Assembly (NCBI GenBank): GCA_002205965.3
Contig: NADL03000614.1
Location: 62,001 to 126,000, forward strand
DNA from: Kappaphycus alvarezii
Taxonomy: Eukaryota > Rhodophyta > Florideophyceae > Gigartinales > Solieriaceae
Length of the DNA stretch: 64,000 bases
Direction: 5' to 3'
Below the pieces are notes generated by a model, which searched no databases, had not been told where the DNA came from, and saw nothing but the letters and a program-made list of their open reading frames with translations. The first letter of the stretch is position 1; each line of letters begins with the position of its first letter. This document shows, one piece after another, positions 8,899 to 20,626 of this stretch. Position numbers and translations under genes: made by a program.

Positions 8899-11162
8899 CG
8901 CTGTCTGACATAGACTATGGACCCTCAATTTGGACCCCTAACTCCATTTTGGGGCTTGTGCAATTATGCATTAGCTTCAGTTCCCCTCACCCATTTCTGG
9001 CTAAGATCTCGGACTCGCTTCTTTGTTGCGTCATCCCCGGCTAATCCTGCACCCGGAGTCCCGTTTTACAGTCTTAATACTCTCTCAGTTCGCCAAGCTC
9101 TACCCTCCCCTTTGCAATTACTTCCCTTTTTGTTTATCTTCTTGTTCGTGCTTTATCGCAGTATTCCCTTTAAGTGAGCCGGGACAACTACCATTGTTTT
9201 GTAATTTGGTGCCCGTGCGTGTCTTAATCTGTCACGCGACTGTTGCACTACATTCATCTCGAAGTTAAAAGGGGCGATAGCGTTATTGGCTGCCTTAGCA
9301 ACCAATCCGGCCGATGGAAAGGAAATATCGGAGGCCTTTAGAACCCGCTGAATTTGCAGGAAGAACGCCACCGCTACCAAGAGTTGAGATAGAGGGAAAA
9401 GCGGCAGGGAACTAACGAAGAGTGGCAGTTGGAAGACTTCTGAAGAATCAAAGTCGTACTGGATAGAATACACCAGGAACTCGCTAGTCGAGGACGAACT
9501 TGAGGGTTATGACGGGGAGGGTTCAGGCTCTCAGTACTGTAGGATGTAGATTTGCGTCAATCTGTTGTTGAAAGTAGAGCAAGCAAACCCGCCCATCCCA
9601 TTACTTTGCCGCTCTTGAAGCGTAATCATCAATTCCAAAATAAGAGAAGGGAGACGTAAATCGACCAACAAGCGTAAGACGGCGTTTAAAGTCTACTATG
9701 AAAAGGAGATAAATTCAATTATCCAACAGAAGAGGCGGTGATCAAATTACTGCAAGGATAGCGAGCAGAGTCTCCTGAGAAAACACCAAAAATGCGACAA
9801 TGGTAGAACAATCCCGAATTAAAAAAAGCTGCAAGGAGGGGGAATTAAGCACGATATCCCGAGACGTTTAATGCGTGTGGCATAGTTTTTGTGGAGCAGA
9901 TCGATTTGGATCAGCACGTCGCTCGCAAGAAACACCGAAGGAAAAGAGCATTCCTGAGCATCCAATGTCGGAGCTAAAGTTGACAAACAGTTTAAGAAAA
10001 ACCAAAATGAAAAAAATGAAAAAATGAAGGAAAAAGAGCAGAAAATGAAAATGAAGAAAACAGAGAGAACACAGAAAGGAGAAAAAAAATAACTCAAGGA
10101 AGAGAGATGAGAAGTTTAAAGAAGAAGAACAATGACCCGTTCTAGCATTTGCATTACATACAAAAGGTAGGTAATACTGCACAGTACTATGCTGTACAGG
10201 ATGTCATTTCTTATAGCCTTACAGTACAGTGCTGTTGTGTTGAAAAAATTTGGACAGCACTGCAAGGCACGTGTGCACAAGTTTGGGCCACAAAATTACT
10301 GTTTGACTACAGTACGGTCCCTACCATGGAGAAAATCCAGCGATTTCACTACGGTAGTGCTCATTTTTAATCAAAAGTATTATATTGCAGTACTGTTGTA
10401 CGGGTTATCAAAAATTGGTAGGGTCTATATAAACCTTGGCCTTGGAGTTTTCAGACCTCGACCAACCCGATTCCATAAACAACAACAGCTCAAACAGCGT
10501 TTGCCCGGTGTGCGCCTAAACTCCTAGACCTGGTATATCGACAAAAGTTTGTCTGCATTCCGCGTTCTTTCAATCTGACAGAAGGTCAAAAATTTTATTA
10601 AATTTGCCTTTCTGCCCGATTGCAAGCGGGTTAAAACATTCTATTTTACTCTGATCCCTCGGGGTAACGCCCAGTACCGATAAACAAAAGCCTTACAGGG
10701 ATCAAATCTCGTGCATCAATCCCAGTCAACGACGTCATCTAACGGGAAAAGAAAGGATTGGCAAAGATCTTTCGGGCATCTGCAGGGACGGAAGTACCAT
10801 ACCCAGAGAGGGTGGTAACCGCAAGTGCCGCCGCTTGAGCATCAAGCTTCGCAGGGAAGATCGTATTCTAGGGCGATCAAAAGGAAGGACAAAAGAGACC
10901 CTTGATGACAGAGAACAGACATCGAGGATAGGAATCTAGTGGTTGAGTCTGCATGCAAAAACCGGAGCTATACCAACAACGTGTCTCGTTTCACTCTGGG
11001 GTAAACGTTGAATTTATCAAGGACAGCCGTTGCATGAAAAGAATTCCTAAAGTTTCGCAAAAAGGGAACCCTTCCGAGCCGAGCAATTTCTCGACTCCGC
11101 AAGCACTCCCAACACGAAAGTTTACATCAAATGGTTGCAATAACCAGTCAGTACTCTCATGT
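8899..11162. other. Intergenic region upstream of host island 1
   Basis: No supported gene. The peptide APFNFEM lies in a minus-strand frame at 9153-9473 (see 1991-2747). A purine-rich A/G tract covers about 10003-10130. From 10170 on, tactgtac-type words recur. A TATA-like tctatataaacc is at about 10424, but no convincing reading frame follows. Confidence 0.5.
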
Positions 11163-11378
11163 GCAGTACAGTACTGTGTACGCTACAGTACAGTGTACTA
11201 TACAGTACAGTATACTGTACTGTAGTGTGGTACTGTACATGTACTGTACGGTACAGTATTTGCTTCGAACATGTGATTATCTCTAACAGGATAGTACAGT
11301 ACATACCAGTCAGTGTACCGTACAGAAACAGTTTCAACTGAGAGGAGTTTCAGAGTACAGTACAGTACAGTACAGTAT
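11163..11378. repeat. TACAGTAC/TACTGTAC low-complexity repeat
   Basis: Two dense blocks, 11163-11261 and 11354-11378, made almost wholly of overlapping tacag/ctgta words, including a run of (tacag)5. They lie within 400 bases upstream of the F-box-like frame. Similar clusters occur beside the other host genes (14421-14450, 33528-33544, 38322-38360, 61921-61970). Confidence 0.9.
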
Positions 11379-11568
11379 ATGTAGCAACCTCAACACAGCA
11401 GATTGTCCACTCGTATTTCCTACAGTGTGCTCCTTTCTCGAGTATCGCACTTACTATCTGCACAGGCAGAGGCTGTACTACGGTACGCTTCGAGTACGGG
11501 CTTTTGTTCCTTTCACGGTCAAACGTTACTTCCCAACGTGATACGCGCGCGCTTACCTCGAAGGTACG

Positions 11569-12045
11569 ATGACTCCAACATCTCTCTCATCTCTTCCAGC
11601 TGACGCTGTCCGCCACATCCTCAACTATCTTCGCCCCGCCGATATACACCATCTTCACATCGCATTTCCACCCACATCTTCTCTCCGCCAACACACTCAT
11701 GACCCTCACCTTTGGCATAGCCTCTACCGTCGCGATTTCCAACCGCCACCTCCACCTCTTCTCCGACTTACGTCCACTGGCACCTTGGATTGGCGTGCTG
11801 CTTATGTAGAGGCTGAACGCAGGCAGCAGTCCGTCAGACGACAACGGGACCGTGGATGGGGATTTCCCGAACACCGCAGACACCGTACACCAAGACCGGG
11901 TGTCGTTAGGTTTGCGTGGTCTGCAAGGCTGGGAGGTGGCCAACTAGTAAGCACAGAGTTACCGCGAGCGTCCCCACAAGTAGACCATGACTCAGCACGC
12001 TCTTCGCATCAAGGCGTTGCTGGACCAAACCAAGGGGACGTTTAG
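11569..12045 (+). CDS. F-box-like protein, incomplete model
   Basis: The frame from the ATG at 11569 opens with SSLPADAVRHILNYLRPADIHHL and continues DPHLWHSLYRRDF and WRAAYVEAERR. This is the Leu-Pro...Asp...Ile...Leu pattern and the trailing W..LY...F of an F-box, which recruits substrates to SCF ubiquitin ligases by binding Skp1. The first 80-90 residues look convincing. After about 11835 the frame turns into Arg/Pro-rich sequence while another frame looks more protein-like, so an indel or intron is likely. A GTAAGC donor-like site stands at 11947. A further protein-like frame runs over 12050-12240. The 3' end is uncertain. It is convergent with the WD40 gene downstream. Confidence 0.45.
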   Translation: MTPTSLSSLPADAVRHILNYLRPADIHHLHIAFPPTSSLRQHTHDPHLWHSLYRRDFQPPPPPLLRLTSTGTLDWRAAYVEAERRQQSVRRQRDRGWGFPEHRRHRTPRPGVVRFAWSARLGGGQLVSTELPRASPQVDHDSARSSHQGVAGPNQGDV

Positions 12046-12286
12046 TTCTGAGATATAATTCCTGTCCAGGAGCCCGTCTTCGCCAGTTGTATGTTCACTT
12101 TGCTACCCGAGCACATTCTCTGGCAGGATCCGGGTTGAGCGACTGTTACGACTGGAACTGTGTCGGACTGCCGATGCGGTTTGTACATCCTCTTGGTGCA
12201 CAGTTGGTGCCTGTCAAATTTTGTAAGTACCCAGTAAATTAACCGAAAGCTATGTGAAACATCTGTATCCTGACCATGCCTACCTC

Positions 12287-14133
12287 CTATGAGCTGTCAA
12301 TCTCACGATCATAGCCCCATGACGAAACGACACCGTCATGATTGCAGCTCGCCAACACGCTCTGTCGAGCATTCCACTTCGCTCCATATACCGGGCCCTG
12401 CGCTGGTCCAAGCTTTCCAACCACATCTGTTGTCTCCAAATCCCAGATGTATACAAAGCCGTCCTCTGAACCTCCAACCACCACCTTCTCACGTGGGCCG
12501 AACCGCGTGCGAATAAAGTTCTTGCTTGTATTCTGATGGCCTTTGAAGCGACGCACGGCCTTTGTGGTGCGCAAGTCCCACAGCCTATTCGAGTTATCCT
12601 TCGAGCTCGAGAGCATCAGCGTTCCGGATTGGTTGGTCTCAACTGATGTTACTTCTCCCAAGTGAGAGCTCATTGTTTTGATGCAAAGCCCGGAAATGAT
12701 ATCCCAGAACTTTATGGTCGAGTCTTTACTTCCAGTGATGATCACATTTCCTCGCGCATTATACGCAATACTTGATATCGAACTCTTGTGACCACTGAAT
12801 GTCTTCAACAGACTGCCCGTGGCTGTGTCATACAATCGAACAATTCTGTCGTACCCACCAGAGACCAATGCGTTGCCGTCCGGATGAAACCGAACGGCGT
12901 AAACATCGTTTGAATGGCCGCTTAGCTCTATCTTGCACTCAGTTGTACTTTCGGCATCGCCTGTCCGCGAGACGTTCTCTACCTCGCCGCTCAAAACTCG
13001 GACATCATCTGCAAGTTCTCCGCACCAAATACCGTTGACTAGACTTGACGACCTCATGTGCCTCACTGGAAAACCCTCACTGTTTGCATCCAATAAGTGG
13101 GAGGTGTCCCATATTCGTATTCGACTGTCTCCACTCGCACTGGCTAGCAACCTGCCGTTAGCAGTGGCACTGATATCCCAAATCCGTGATTTATGGCCCG
13201 TAATACAGTCTTGCAGATGCCAGTTGTAGTTTGCCATATCCGTACCGTGTTGTCACTGCTCCCGCTCGCCAACGTGCAACCCTCCTCACCCAAGAAGGTA
13301 GCACATTTAACATTGCCCTCGTGACCAACGAACGTGCCCATACGGAGATTGGGAATCACTACAGCCTCATAGTCTTCTAGAATAGTGCCAATGTGTGGTG
13401 GTACTTTCGGCAAATGACGTGAGGATCCTATCTGAAATGCAAGCGCTTGTTGTAGCAAGTGGAGCAGTCTCCCCGGTGGCACGTCCTTAGCATCAAGAAC
13501 AGTCGTGCTACTTGCAGATATGGGTGCATGGCCATCGCGTTGGTAAGTGTCAAATTCGAGTAAGCGAGAATATTGCTCCACAAGGGCAGTTCGAGATGAT
13601 GCAACACCGTCCCAGTCCCGGAACGAAGGGGCTTCAACGACAGACTTACACGTGAGAAGGTAGCACATATCGCGGAATTCGTCAGAAGTTCTTGCGTAGG
13701 CCTCCAGCTCCTTGAGCCTCCTCTGCAAAATAGAAAACGCCTTCTGAAAATCATGGGCCTCAATGAGCTCAAGAAACTGCTGTCTGTGCACAGCATAGCG
13801 AAATGCTTTCATATTCTTAAACGTTGTGCGTGCAAGGAGGCGCTCAACCTCGGTCCATTCCCCATCCAGAATGGCGCGCTTCATACGTCTTAGCTGGGAC
13901 CGCTTGGAGGCCACATTGCGAAGCTTCACGTTTGTCTCATCTTGGATAATCATGGAAGAACCAGTGTAACCCTCATCCTGAAGGTACTGAATGATGGTGC
14001 GAATGATTTCATGCTTCACAATAGGATCATGTGGATCGAAGATAGACTGATCAAGAACGGCAGCCCGAAGCCCAGCCCCTAACGGACTTCGCTGCCTGAA
14101 GTTGGGACTTGAGGCCGGGGGTGAGTCAGACAT
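12287..14133 (-). CDS. LisH/CTLH/WD40-repeat protein
   Basis: About 615 residues from the ATG at 14133 to the stop at 12287. LisH helix pair at residues about 38-66 (HEIIRTIIQYLQDEGY). A CTLH-type region at about 80-140 is followed by a conserved helical block (FRDMCYLLTCKSVVEAPSFRDWDG). WD40 repeats start near residue 270 and fill the rest, with clear GH...WD units such as SGHKSSISSIAYNARGN and SKDSTIKFWD. Proteins of this build (WDR26/GID7 or SMU1-like) act as scaffolds in ubiquitin-ligase or splicing complexes; I cannot assign the exact orthologue. The frame changes once at about 13200, between TVRIW and TGHKSRIWDI. One added base there restores a seamless repeat, so I read it as an assembly deletion rather than a pseudogene. 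The region just upstream (14421-14450) carries a TACAGTAC cluster. Confidence 0.8.
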
Positions 14134-14972
14134 GGTGCACGCGGGATGATTGCTACTACACGTTCGCGACGTTTGACGTTGATTTTGCTGTGTTTGGCAG
14201 GACAAAATGAATTCCGAGGCTGGTGGCTGGGCAGAGCGAGCGCGCCAACTAGTATGTGGTCTGCACATACACCAGCGAAGTCACTTATCGCATGGCATGG
14301 TGGTTTGCAGTTCCTGCGAGAGGCCCTTGCAACCGTCAAGTCAGTCTCGTCGAGCTACCACCACTTTCGACCCAAGTTCCTACATTGGCCGTCGAATTGC
14401 TTGCTCCAAACTGGAGCTACAGTACAGTACTGTACAGTATATGTACAGTATATGCCATTTCATGAAATGTAAGATTGGCGGAATTCTGCGTATTTTTCTG
14501 TTCAGAGGTGTGGTGTGGTGAAACTCTTTTGACTGACGAAAAGCCAGCTAAAGGGCTATATTTGAGAGTTAACGCATGTAATTTTCAGAACAAAATATGA
14601 CCAAATTTGGGAAACGAGTTCCAATGTGTAATTCAATAGCATTCTTCGAGGATTTTATGAGCGCAATTCCTGAAATCGCTGTAATTAGTGAACATCTATG
14701 AAGAGCGTTTCCGCGGAAAACACCCGCGATTGGTATGACATGGAGCGGCAAAAAGAGAGAAAAAGGTAATCCCAACAGCCTCACCCCACCACACCCCCTG
14801 TTGCGGCAGTTCGGGGTCTGGTTGTGGAAGGGGTGGCGCAAGCGCAATCTCACCATTTAACCACACTCCACGCACTGCAGCGCCATAGAGCGCAGCTGGA
14901 AGGTGTTGTGGGGACTACAGTAGCTGCTGATTCTAGATATTTTCATTCTGGGTAGTTTTATCTGTATTTTAA
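14134..14972. other. Upstream region of the WD40 gene
   Basis: No gene recognised. A tacagtacagtactgtacag cluster lies at about 14421-14450 and may belong to the promoter region. The remainder has no clear coding signal. Confidence 0.4.
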
Positions 14973-14998
14973 GGCGCTGTGCGCTAAACGCACAGCGC
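14973..14998. repeat. Short perfect hairpin
   Basis: gcgctgtgcg, a 5-base ctaaa loop, then cgcacagcgc. The right half overlaps the outer end of the fold-back element that follows, so it may be a terminal structure of that element. Confidence 0.75.
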
Positions 14999-15386
14999 AA
15001 AATAAAAAATATTTATTAGGGTGGCCGGCCCCACCGAAGGGGGGAGACCGGCAGCCAACTCCCTCCAAGCCTACTCTGGTCCTCCCCTCCCCTAGCGCAT
15101 ACACCAGCCCTCACCTCTTCGCGCGTTCCAAATTACGCCCTCAACATAGAAGTACCATCAACATAGAAGTACCATGTAGCATAGAAGTCCCATCAAGATA
15201 GAAGTACCATGTAACATAGAAGTCACATGTTAAGGGCGTAATTTGGAACGCGCGAAGAGGTGAGGGCTGGTGTATGCGCTGAGGGAGGGGAGAACCACAG
15301 TAGGTTTGGAGGTAGTTGGCTGCTGGTCTCCCCCCTTCGGTGGGACCGGCCACCATAATCAATATTATCTAATTTTCGCTGTGTGT
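14986..15386. mobile_element. Fold-back (long inverted repeat) element
   Basis: The left arm 15020-15141 (gtggccggccccaccgaagg to aattacgccct) is mirrored by the right arm 15232-15354 (agggcgtaatttgg to ccggccacc) with few mismatches. Weaker pairing extends outward to the cacagcg/cgctgtg motifs near 14988 and 15380. The loop (15142-15228) holds short tandem units. There is no coding capacity. It resembles a non-autonomous fold-back or MITE-type transposon. No convincing target-site duplication was found. Confidence 0.75.
15142..15228. repeat. Five 17-18-bp tandem units in the fold-back loop
   Basis: Units such as caacatagaagtaccat (twice identical) then gtagcatagaagtcccat, caagatagaagtaccat and gtaacatagaagtcacat. 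They fill the loop between the long inverted arms almost exactly. Confidence 0.85.
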
Positions 15387-17338
15387 CTAGTAAAGAACTT
15401 TTCACGTACTTTCAAGAAAAATTGAACACGTCTCTTTCATACTCTTTCTCAGATATAAACTATCTACTTATCGCTATGTGCTCCGAAGCCAGTTTCTCTT
15501 ATGCTGAGGACTTCGCAGCCCAGCTCGGATTTTTTTGTTCTTCTAATGACTTCTTTACTTTACCACAGATATATGCAGGTGAAACACGCAAAGTACTGAG
15601 TATCTACTTTAAGAAACACAACCCAAACATCTTCTTGTGAATGCCTGGGAAAAGCCCCATATATTTCACTACTTCAGGAAAAACCCATCACTCTGTAGGC
15701 TCCTTTCTAGCAGCTGATTTTATTGTCCTCGTCTATTCCTTCTATTTTTCTTGTACAATTCGAATCAGTATCCGTACATTATTTTCTACATAAATTCCTT
15801 TGAAATTTTTGACAGAATAGAATTCCCTACTCTACGTTATTACAACATGATAACCTGCAGACAAAAAACACTTCTAATACACATCACTATAGTCATAGAT
15901 TCCTATGGTCACAAGAATAATTCCAGTAGTGAGTTTAGTTGTACAGCTTTAAACCCATAAGACACCTCCATCAAGGCAAATCGCTGCTAATCATTGACTA
16001 CAATTCCGGAAAGACACCTTTGCATGCTTCCAATTGAGCAATGAATCATACGCCAAATCATCACTCTGTAGCTTATGAGTTTGACGACCAAAAGATTGGG
16101 ATGTTGAAATAATATTTTAGATTATATTGTGTCGTGTGGACTCAGTTACAGTAAGTCATTTATCAAAAAAGTGTGACTACGTACAGTGTAGGTGATCATT
16201 AGTGACACAGCCACCTACATCATACGCAGTCAATTTATTATGATTCAATTCCCTTTTTGGTTCCCCTCACAGTTGGATCTACTTTTAATTAAGTTCATCC
16301 TATTGGTACAAACCCAAACCCCTTTCAAGGAAAATCTTCTTTCCGCACTTGGCCAAGTATATTAGAATTTTCTCTGTTCTGTGGTCTTTCAGTCTCTTAC
16401 AGACCTCTGCCCGCTACCTTTTGTCATTTGGTTTTTGGTTTTTGATACTCTAACCGCGTTAAAATAAATACCTGCATTCGGCCAGGTAGCGATCTGATTT
16501 CATCAATTTTCCAGGATACAATAACGCAGCTCAACTGAAACCAACAGGCTCTGTTATGCTGAAACTTTCCTCAGTCCTGTCCTTTTTTCTTGAATCCTTA
16601 TATTGCACTATTCAGCTCAATCAAACTAGAAATGTATCATAATTTGCGTTTCTATCAGAAATTCTCATAAATGTATTTAGTTTTTCAGTTGTTCTGCGTT
16701 TTTCGAGGCGGTTCAAGCTCATGATCTTACTTCACTATAGCCATAGATGTTTTCTTCAATAGCTGCCTATTTTACGAAAGCCTCGCAATATTGTGAGTTT
16801 GTTTTTCGGGGATGATTTTTTCTCTCTTACCTCTTATTGCTGAGCTTTCAACACCGTTGCTTCATAGATAGCATGGTATGAAGGGTACCTTACACATTCT
16901 TTCAAAAGAAGATTTCCGAAAGAGCATATAAACGGATAACCCTCAGCTACTGTCTGTTGTATAGCAAGAAAGCAAGTAATCACTAGAGAAAGAGCCAATT
17001 CAGGAATATTGGTCTTCGCAAAGAAACTATGTTTAATTTGATCGTTCCCGCCAATTTCAGTAAACCTGCTTGGCATAAGTCAAGTTCGAACTCTGGTTCC
17101 CGTAGAAAAGGCTAGTCAGTTAATTACGGAGGAGAGACAGGCATTGTTGATTATTTTAGAACTGAGAAGACCTTTCCAGAGTATTTCTATCCTAGATCAT
17201 TTTGAACAGGAAAATCCAAATCCTCAAGGCAAGTTGGAAGTCAAATTCGGAGCAAGAACTTTGAATCCGCTCTCTAGCATCAAAATGAGATAGGGAGGAC
17301 CTGCTGTAAAAAAAATGAATGATATTCGTAGATCTTAA
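15387..17338. other. AT-rich gene desert
   Basis: No supported coding region on either strand. The longest frames here are short and compositionally like random AT-rich DNA. Confidence 0.5.
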
Positions 17339-17834
17339 ATAGGTAATTCCAAATAAATGAATAATAAATTACCCTAATAGAACTGAGAATAATTATAGAA
17401 GAAAACCAATATTTATTGATCTACGGGGACATTTCGATGGACTTAGACTTGCAAAAATTTTAGAACTGCCTAAGAATATTTATACTGCAGATAGAAAGCT
17501 ACAAATATGATTCCACCGGTATAATAATAAATAGAGACCAAATTCATGCTCAGTAATAATTGTAGAATAATTATCCAGGTGACAATTAATCTAAATAATA
17601 ATTTGCTGGGAATGTAACTTCAGTGATTATAGCGTATAATTTTAATACCAACTGACAGACAAAAAATCTTCACGTGTAATAAAGTATAAAACATGGGAAA
17701 GTGAAAATAGATAAAATATTTTTCGATGATTCACAATAAAACAATTGTTACGACCTCTAATAAAAAAAATTGTTCCGCTATTTATCATCACTGTATCCGA
17801 TATGGAAAACCAATTAAATAGTTTTCCAATACTT
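17339..17834 (+). repeat. Dispersed AT-rich repeat, copy 1
   Basis: About 495 bp, diverged but collinear with 58516-59008 in the same orientation. Shared words include ataggtaattcc/atagataattcc, aatatttattgat/acatttattgat, catgctcagta, aataattatccaggtga/aataattctccaggtga, accaactgacagaca/accaactgacataca and gattcacaataaa. No coding capacity. Identity unknown; LTR, MITE or intron-like sequence are possible. Confidence 0.75.
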
Positions 17835-18372
17835 TTAAAAATATTTTCCGATTTTCAGACCTGCTCCCTTGGAATTGGTTACGAGAGCAGTAGCCCCTTC
17901 TTCATTTCCACTCCTCTTTCTTGTCTATTAAAATATACGATAGCGCCTTGGTCGCTTGCAAAAACTCTCATCTCAATTAGTTGCTAGTTCCTCTTCTCAT
18001 TAGCACCATTTCTCCTTTCATACTGACCAGGGAGTCATATACTTCGAGCAACTAGTGGAGCTGTCAATGAGGATACTGACAGGAGGTATCCTCTGCACTG
18101 CAATCAAAAACTCTTGTGATCGGCCTCAACTCAGCCAAAGACATCGCCGCTGTCGATTTCATCGCGATTAGCTCCAAAAAAAGAACCTGCCATCAGTTGT
18201 GGTCGACTTGGCTGTTTACACAGAGGCCAAGATAGGATTCACCGAACGGAGTTCATCTTGCCGTTCTGTTGACAGGATTCCTATCATTTCTCCATTCTCT
18301 AACCCTCCATCGCAAAATTACTGACCGAAGCAGTCTAAGCAGCAGCGTACGAAGAGTTTTCCTGAGGTAGTT

Positions 18373-18760
18373 GCCGCACAAAGGCTATCCGGGCCTTAAT
18401 GAATCTCCCGGGAGCCAAGAAATGGGTCTACTGCCCTCTAGCAGTATGTTAAAAAGACAGCAAATAGCACCCGACACTCCTCAGTGGGTTCGGTATAATT
18501 TTGTCAAGCCCTTCTGTTCGGCAGGGGAACATCCCGCCGACGCTAGTTTCTGTCCCTATCTCAACGCCCGAAGGCTGGTATCCGGCAGCGGCTATCCGTA
18601 TCCGGCTCATATCCATCAAAAAGATTGTGAGAGTCGTCGCCAGTCGTGCGATAGAAAAGATTTCGAATGTGTGAGGTATTATTTTTCAACAACACTACGC
18701 ATTGGCAACAACCTCCAATGTGGCTTGTTTGCTTGCTTCACCCCCCCTCTACTTAAATAA
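18373..18760 (+). pseudogene. RLE-type non-LTR retroelement fragment A (internal deletion)
   Basis: Begins with AIRALMNLPGAKKWVYC, which corresponds to AFRASMGLPGAKEWVYC in the well-kept copy at 60253-61341. It continues to a first Cys of the zinc cluster, then jumps to the C-terminal end (VPISTPEGWYP and SNVACLLAS, against VPIPISTLGGWHP and SNAACLLAG). The endonuclease core is missing. Several stops are present. Confidence 0.65.
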
Positions 18761-18859
18761 TGGAGTGAAGTGCCATCAGCCCTTACCCCTATATTTCATA
18801 TACAAGGACACCACTATTCAAGTTGACTGGGTACCAGCCAGCCTATCTGTTATAGTAAA

Positions 18860-19580
18860 GGAGGTGAAGGTTGGGATGCTCTAATCTTGGAAGATATATC
18901 CGATCTAGTTACCGAAAATGACCCCCAGTATTCCCCCTGCCCAAAGGCTGAGATTCGGGAGACCAGAACGCCTACCGAGACCACCTTACCAAGTGCAGAT
19001 GCGGCCTTCAGTGAACCGTCAGCGACGATGACCAGTTCACTTGCTTAAGTACTTACATCAGCTTAAGCCCCATGTATCCCACTATCGAACCCAGGTTTGA
19101 AGGGTTACACAAGATCAGTCCAGATATCAGCGCAGCTGGCGCCGACAGCGACACCAACTACTTTGATGTCACTTTGGTGAGCCCGCTAGCCCCTTTTCAT
19201 CTCACAATGAGAACCTCTCGCCCCCTTACGAGCGTGAAAGCAGCCCGAGCGGAGAAGCTACGGAAATACAAGGGGTTTATATCCAGATTATCTGGTAGCG
19301 ACAACCTAGTCCCCGTCCCCATCTCCATGTTCGGAGGGTAGCATCCCGATGGGCTCTCTTACGTCAAGGAGACAGCCAAGTCGGTCAATAGCCGAGCCGT
19401 GGACCAAAATTCCAGCGAAATGGTTGGGCATTTTACTCTTTCGAGATAAATCCCAGGGTAAAGTAGATTCTACTTCAACGCAACGTCGGGTCTATGGTCA
19501 ATTTCCAACGCAGCATGCTTGTTGTCTGGGTTACTTTATATTCGGTGGACACGCTCCATTTTTTGTATTGTAGACTCACA
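18860..19580 (+). pseudogene. RLE-type non-LTR retroelement fragment B
   Basis: Starts inside the zinc cluster (YRDHLTKCRCG, against HRDHLMHCLHGG) and runs through the endonuclease core EGLHKISPDISAAG...NYFDVTLVSPLAP to LVPVPISMFGG and a decayed QR...ACCL end. It lies head to tail behind fragment A, so this locus holds two partial copies in the same orientation. The core Asp residues (PDI and FDV) are kept. Confidence 0.7.
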
Positions 19581-20588
19581 CTTGGTATGAATTCAAGTTC
19601 ATAGGACTCATAATCTTTGCACATTTTGCAGTAAACCAACTCCAGTAAGCCCAGCTTTATAGATTAATGCAGCAATCTCTCCAGGAAATCACTAAATATA
19701 TTGATAATACTGATTCGCGACTCATCCAGTACTTGTGCAGCGGCTTTCATTAACTGTGCGTTGCAAAAAGCACCATCGGGGTTGCTTGACAAAATGGTGG
19801 ACGTTAATTTTATAGGCCTTGTAGTAGGGTTAAAACAGGGGTGATACTCAACCTGTGAGTGCCTACTCCGCTCTGTGGACGATTTAGAATTACACATCGG
19901 CATTAAGGAAACATTCATATTCCTATGGTCGGGAATTGAACCGTTAGGTTGAAGTATTGATGGTAGTGACAAAATTACTCACCTTAGGCACTCACATACT
20001 TCAAGCGGAGTGGGTCAAACCGACCAAATCTTCCGAAAACATTTAATCTAAAATTTCCCACTTAGGAAATGACCGTATGTCCATGTATTAACTACCCAAA
20101 CTTTTTCTTCACTGAGGCATCAGAGGTACTAGAAGTAGTATAACGCATTTAGTATCTAACTCTGAAGCCTTTTTCGTTGCAGTGAATGAGGAGCGTTTTG
20201 AATATTTCAACTCCTGAATCGCAAGTCCTGCAGATTTCGTGCGGTATCTGTTAGGCGCGTGCGGATCGGAACAGAATTTTTTTGTCGCTGTCATCTACCG
20301 ACTTTTAATTTATTGAACTAACTCCCCTTTGTCCAAGATTGCTTATTGTTCTGGTCCTTCCGCGCCCTCCCTGACCATGGCTTATCCTTACCGCGGTCCT
20401 CCCCAAATTCGCGTCCATTATATCTAGATATTTTTATACTGTATCTACCCCTCTAAATCGATCCCGAATCAAGTTCTTTTTCCATTTTCGTTTACCTTCT
20501 CCTCCAAATTCATTTTTTTGAGAAAAAGGCGCAAATGAAATACTATAAATATCCTTGTAGATTTATTTTAACTTTTCCAAATATAAAT

Positions 20589-20625
20589 AAATTTTAATAT
20601 ATATATATATGTATATATAATATGT
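20589..20625. repeat. TA microsatellite
   Basis: A run of ta dinucleotides with few interruptions, immediately before the start of the acidic pseudogene. Confidence 0.85.
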
Positions 20626-20626
20626 A

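Noticed and set aside
8444-8908. 154-residue plus-strand frame over the gypsy 5' LTR
   Set aside because: It is antisense to gag and LTR, has no motif, and arises from the LTR sequence itself; the similar frame at 2761-3396 has the same cause.
11163-11378. CRISPR array or coding frames in the TACAGTAC region
   Set aside because: The repeat is a short microsatellite without unique spacers, and the frames across it are only Tyr/Cys/Thr/Val repeats of the same word.
13190-13240. Programmed -1 frameshift in the WD40 gene
   Set aside because: No slippery heptamer (X XXY YYZ) at the junction, and host WD40 genes are not known to use frameshifting.
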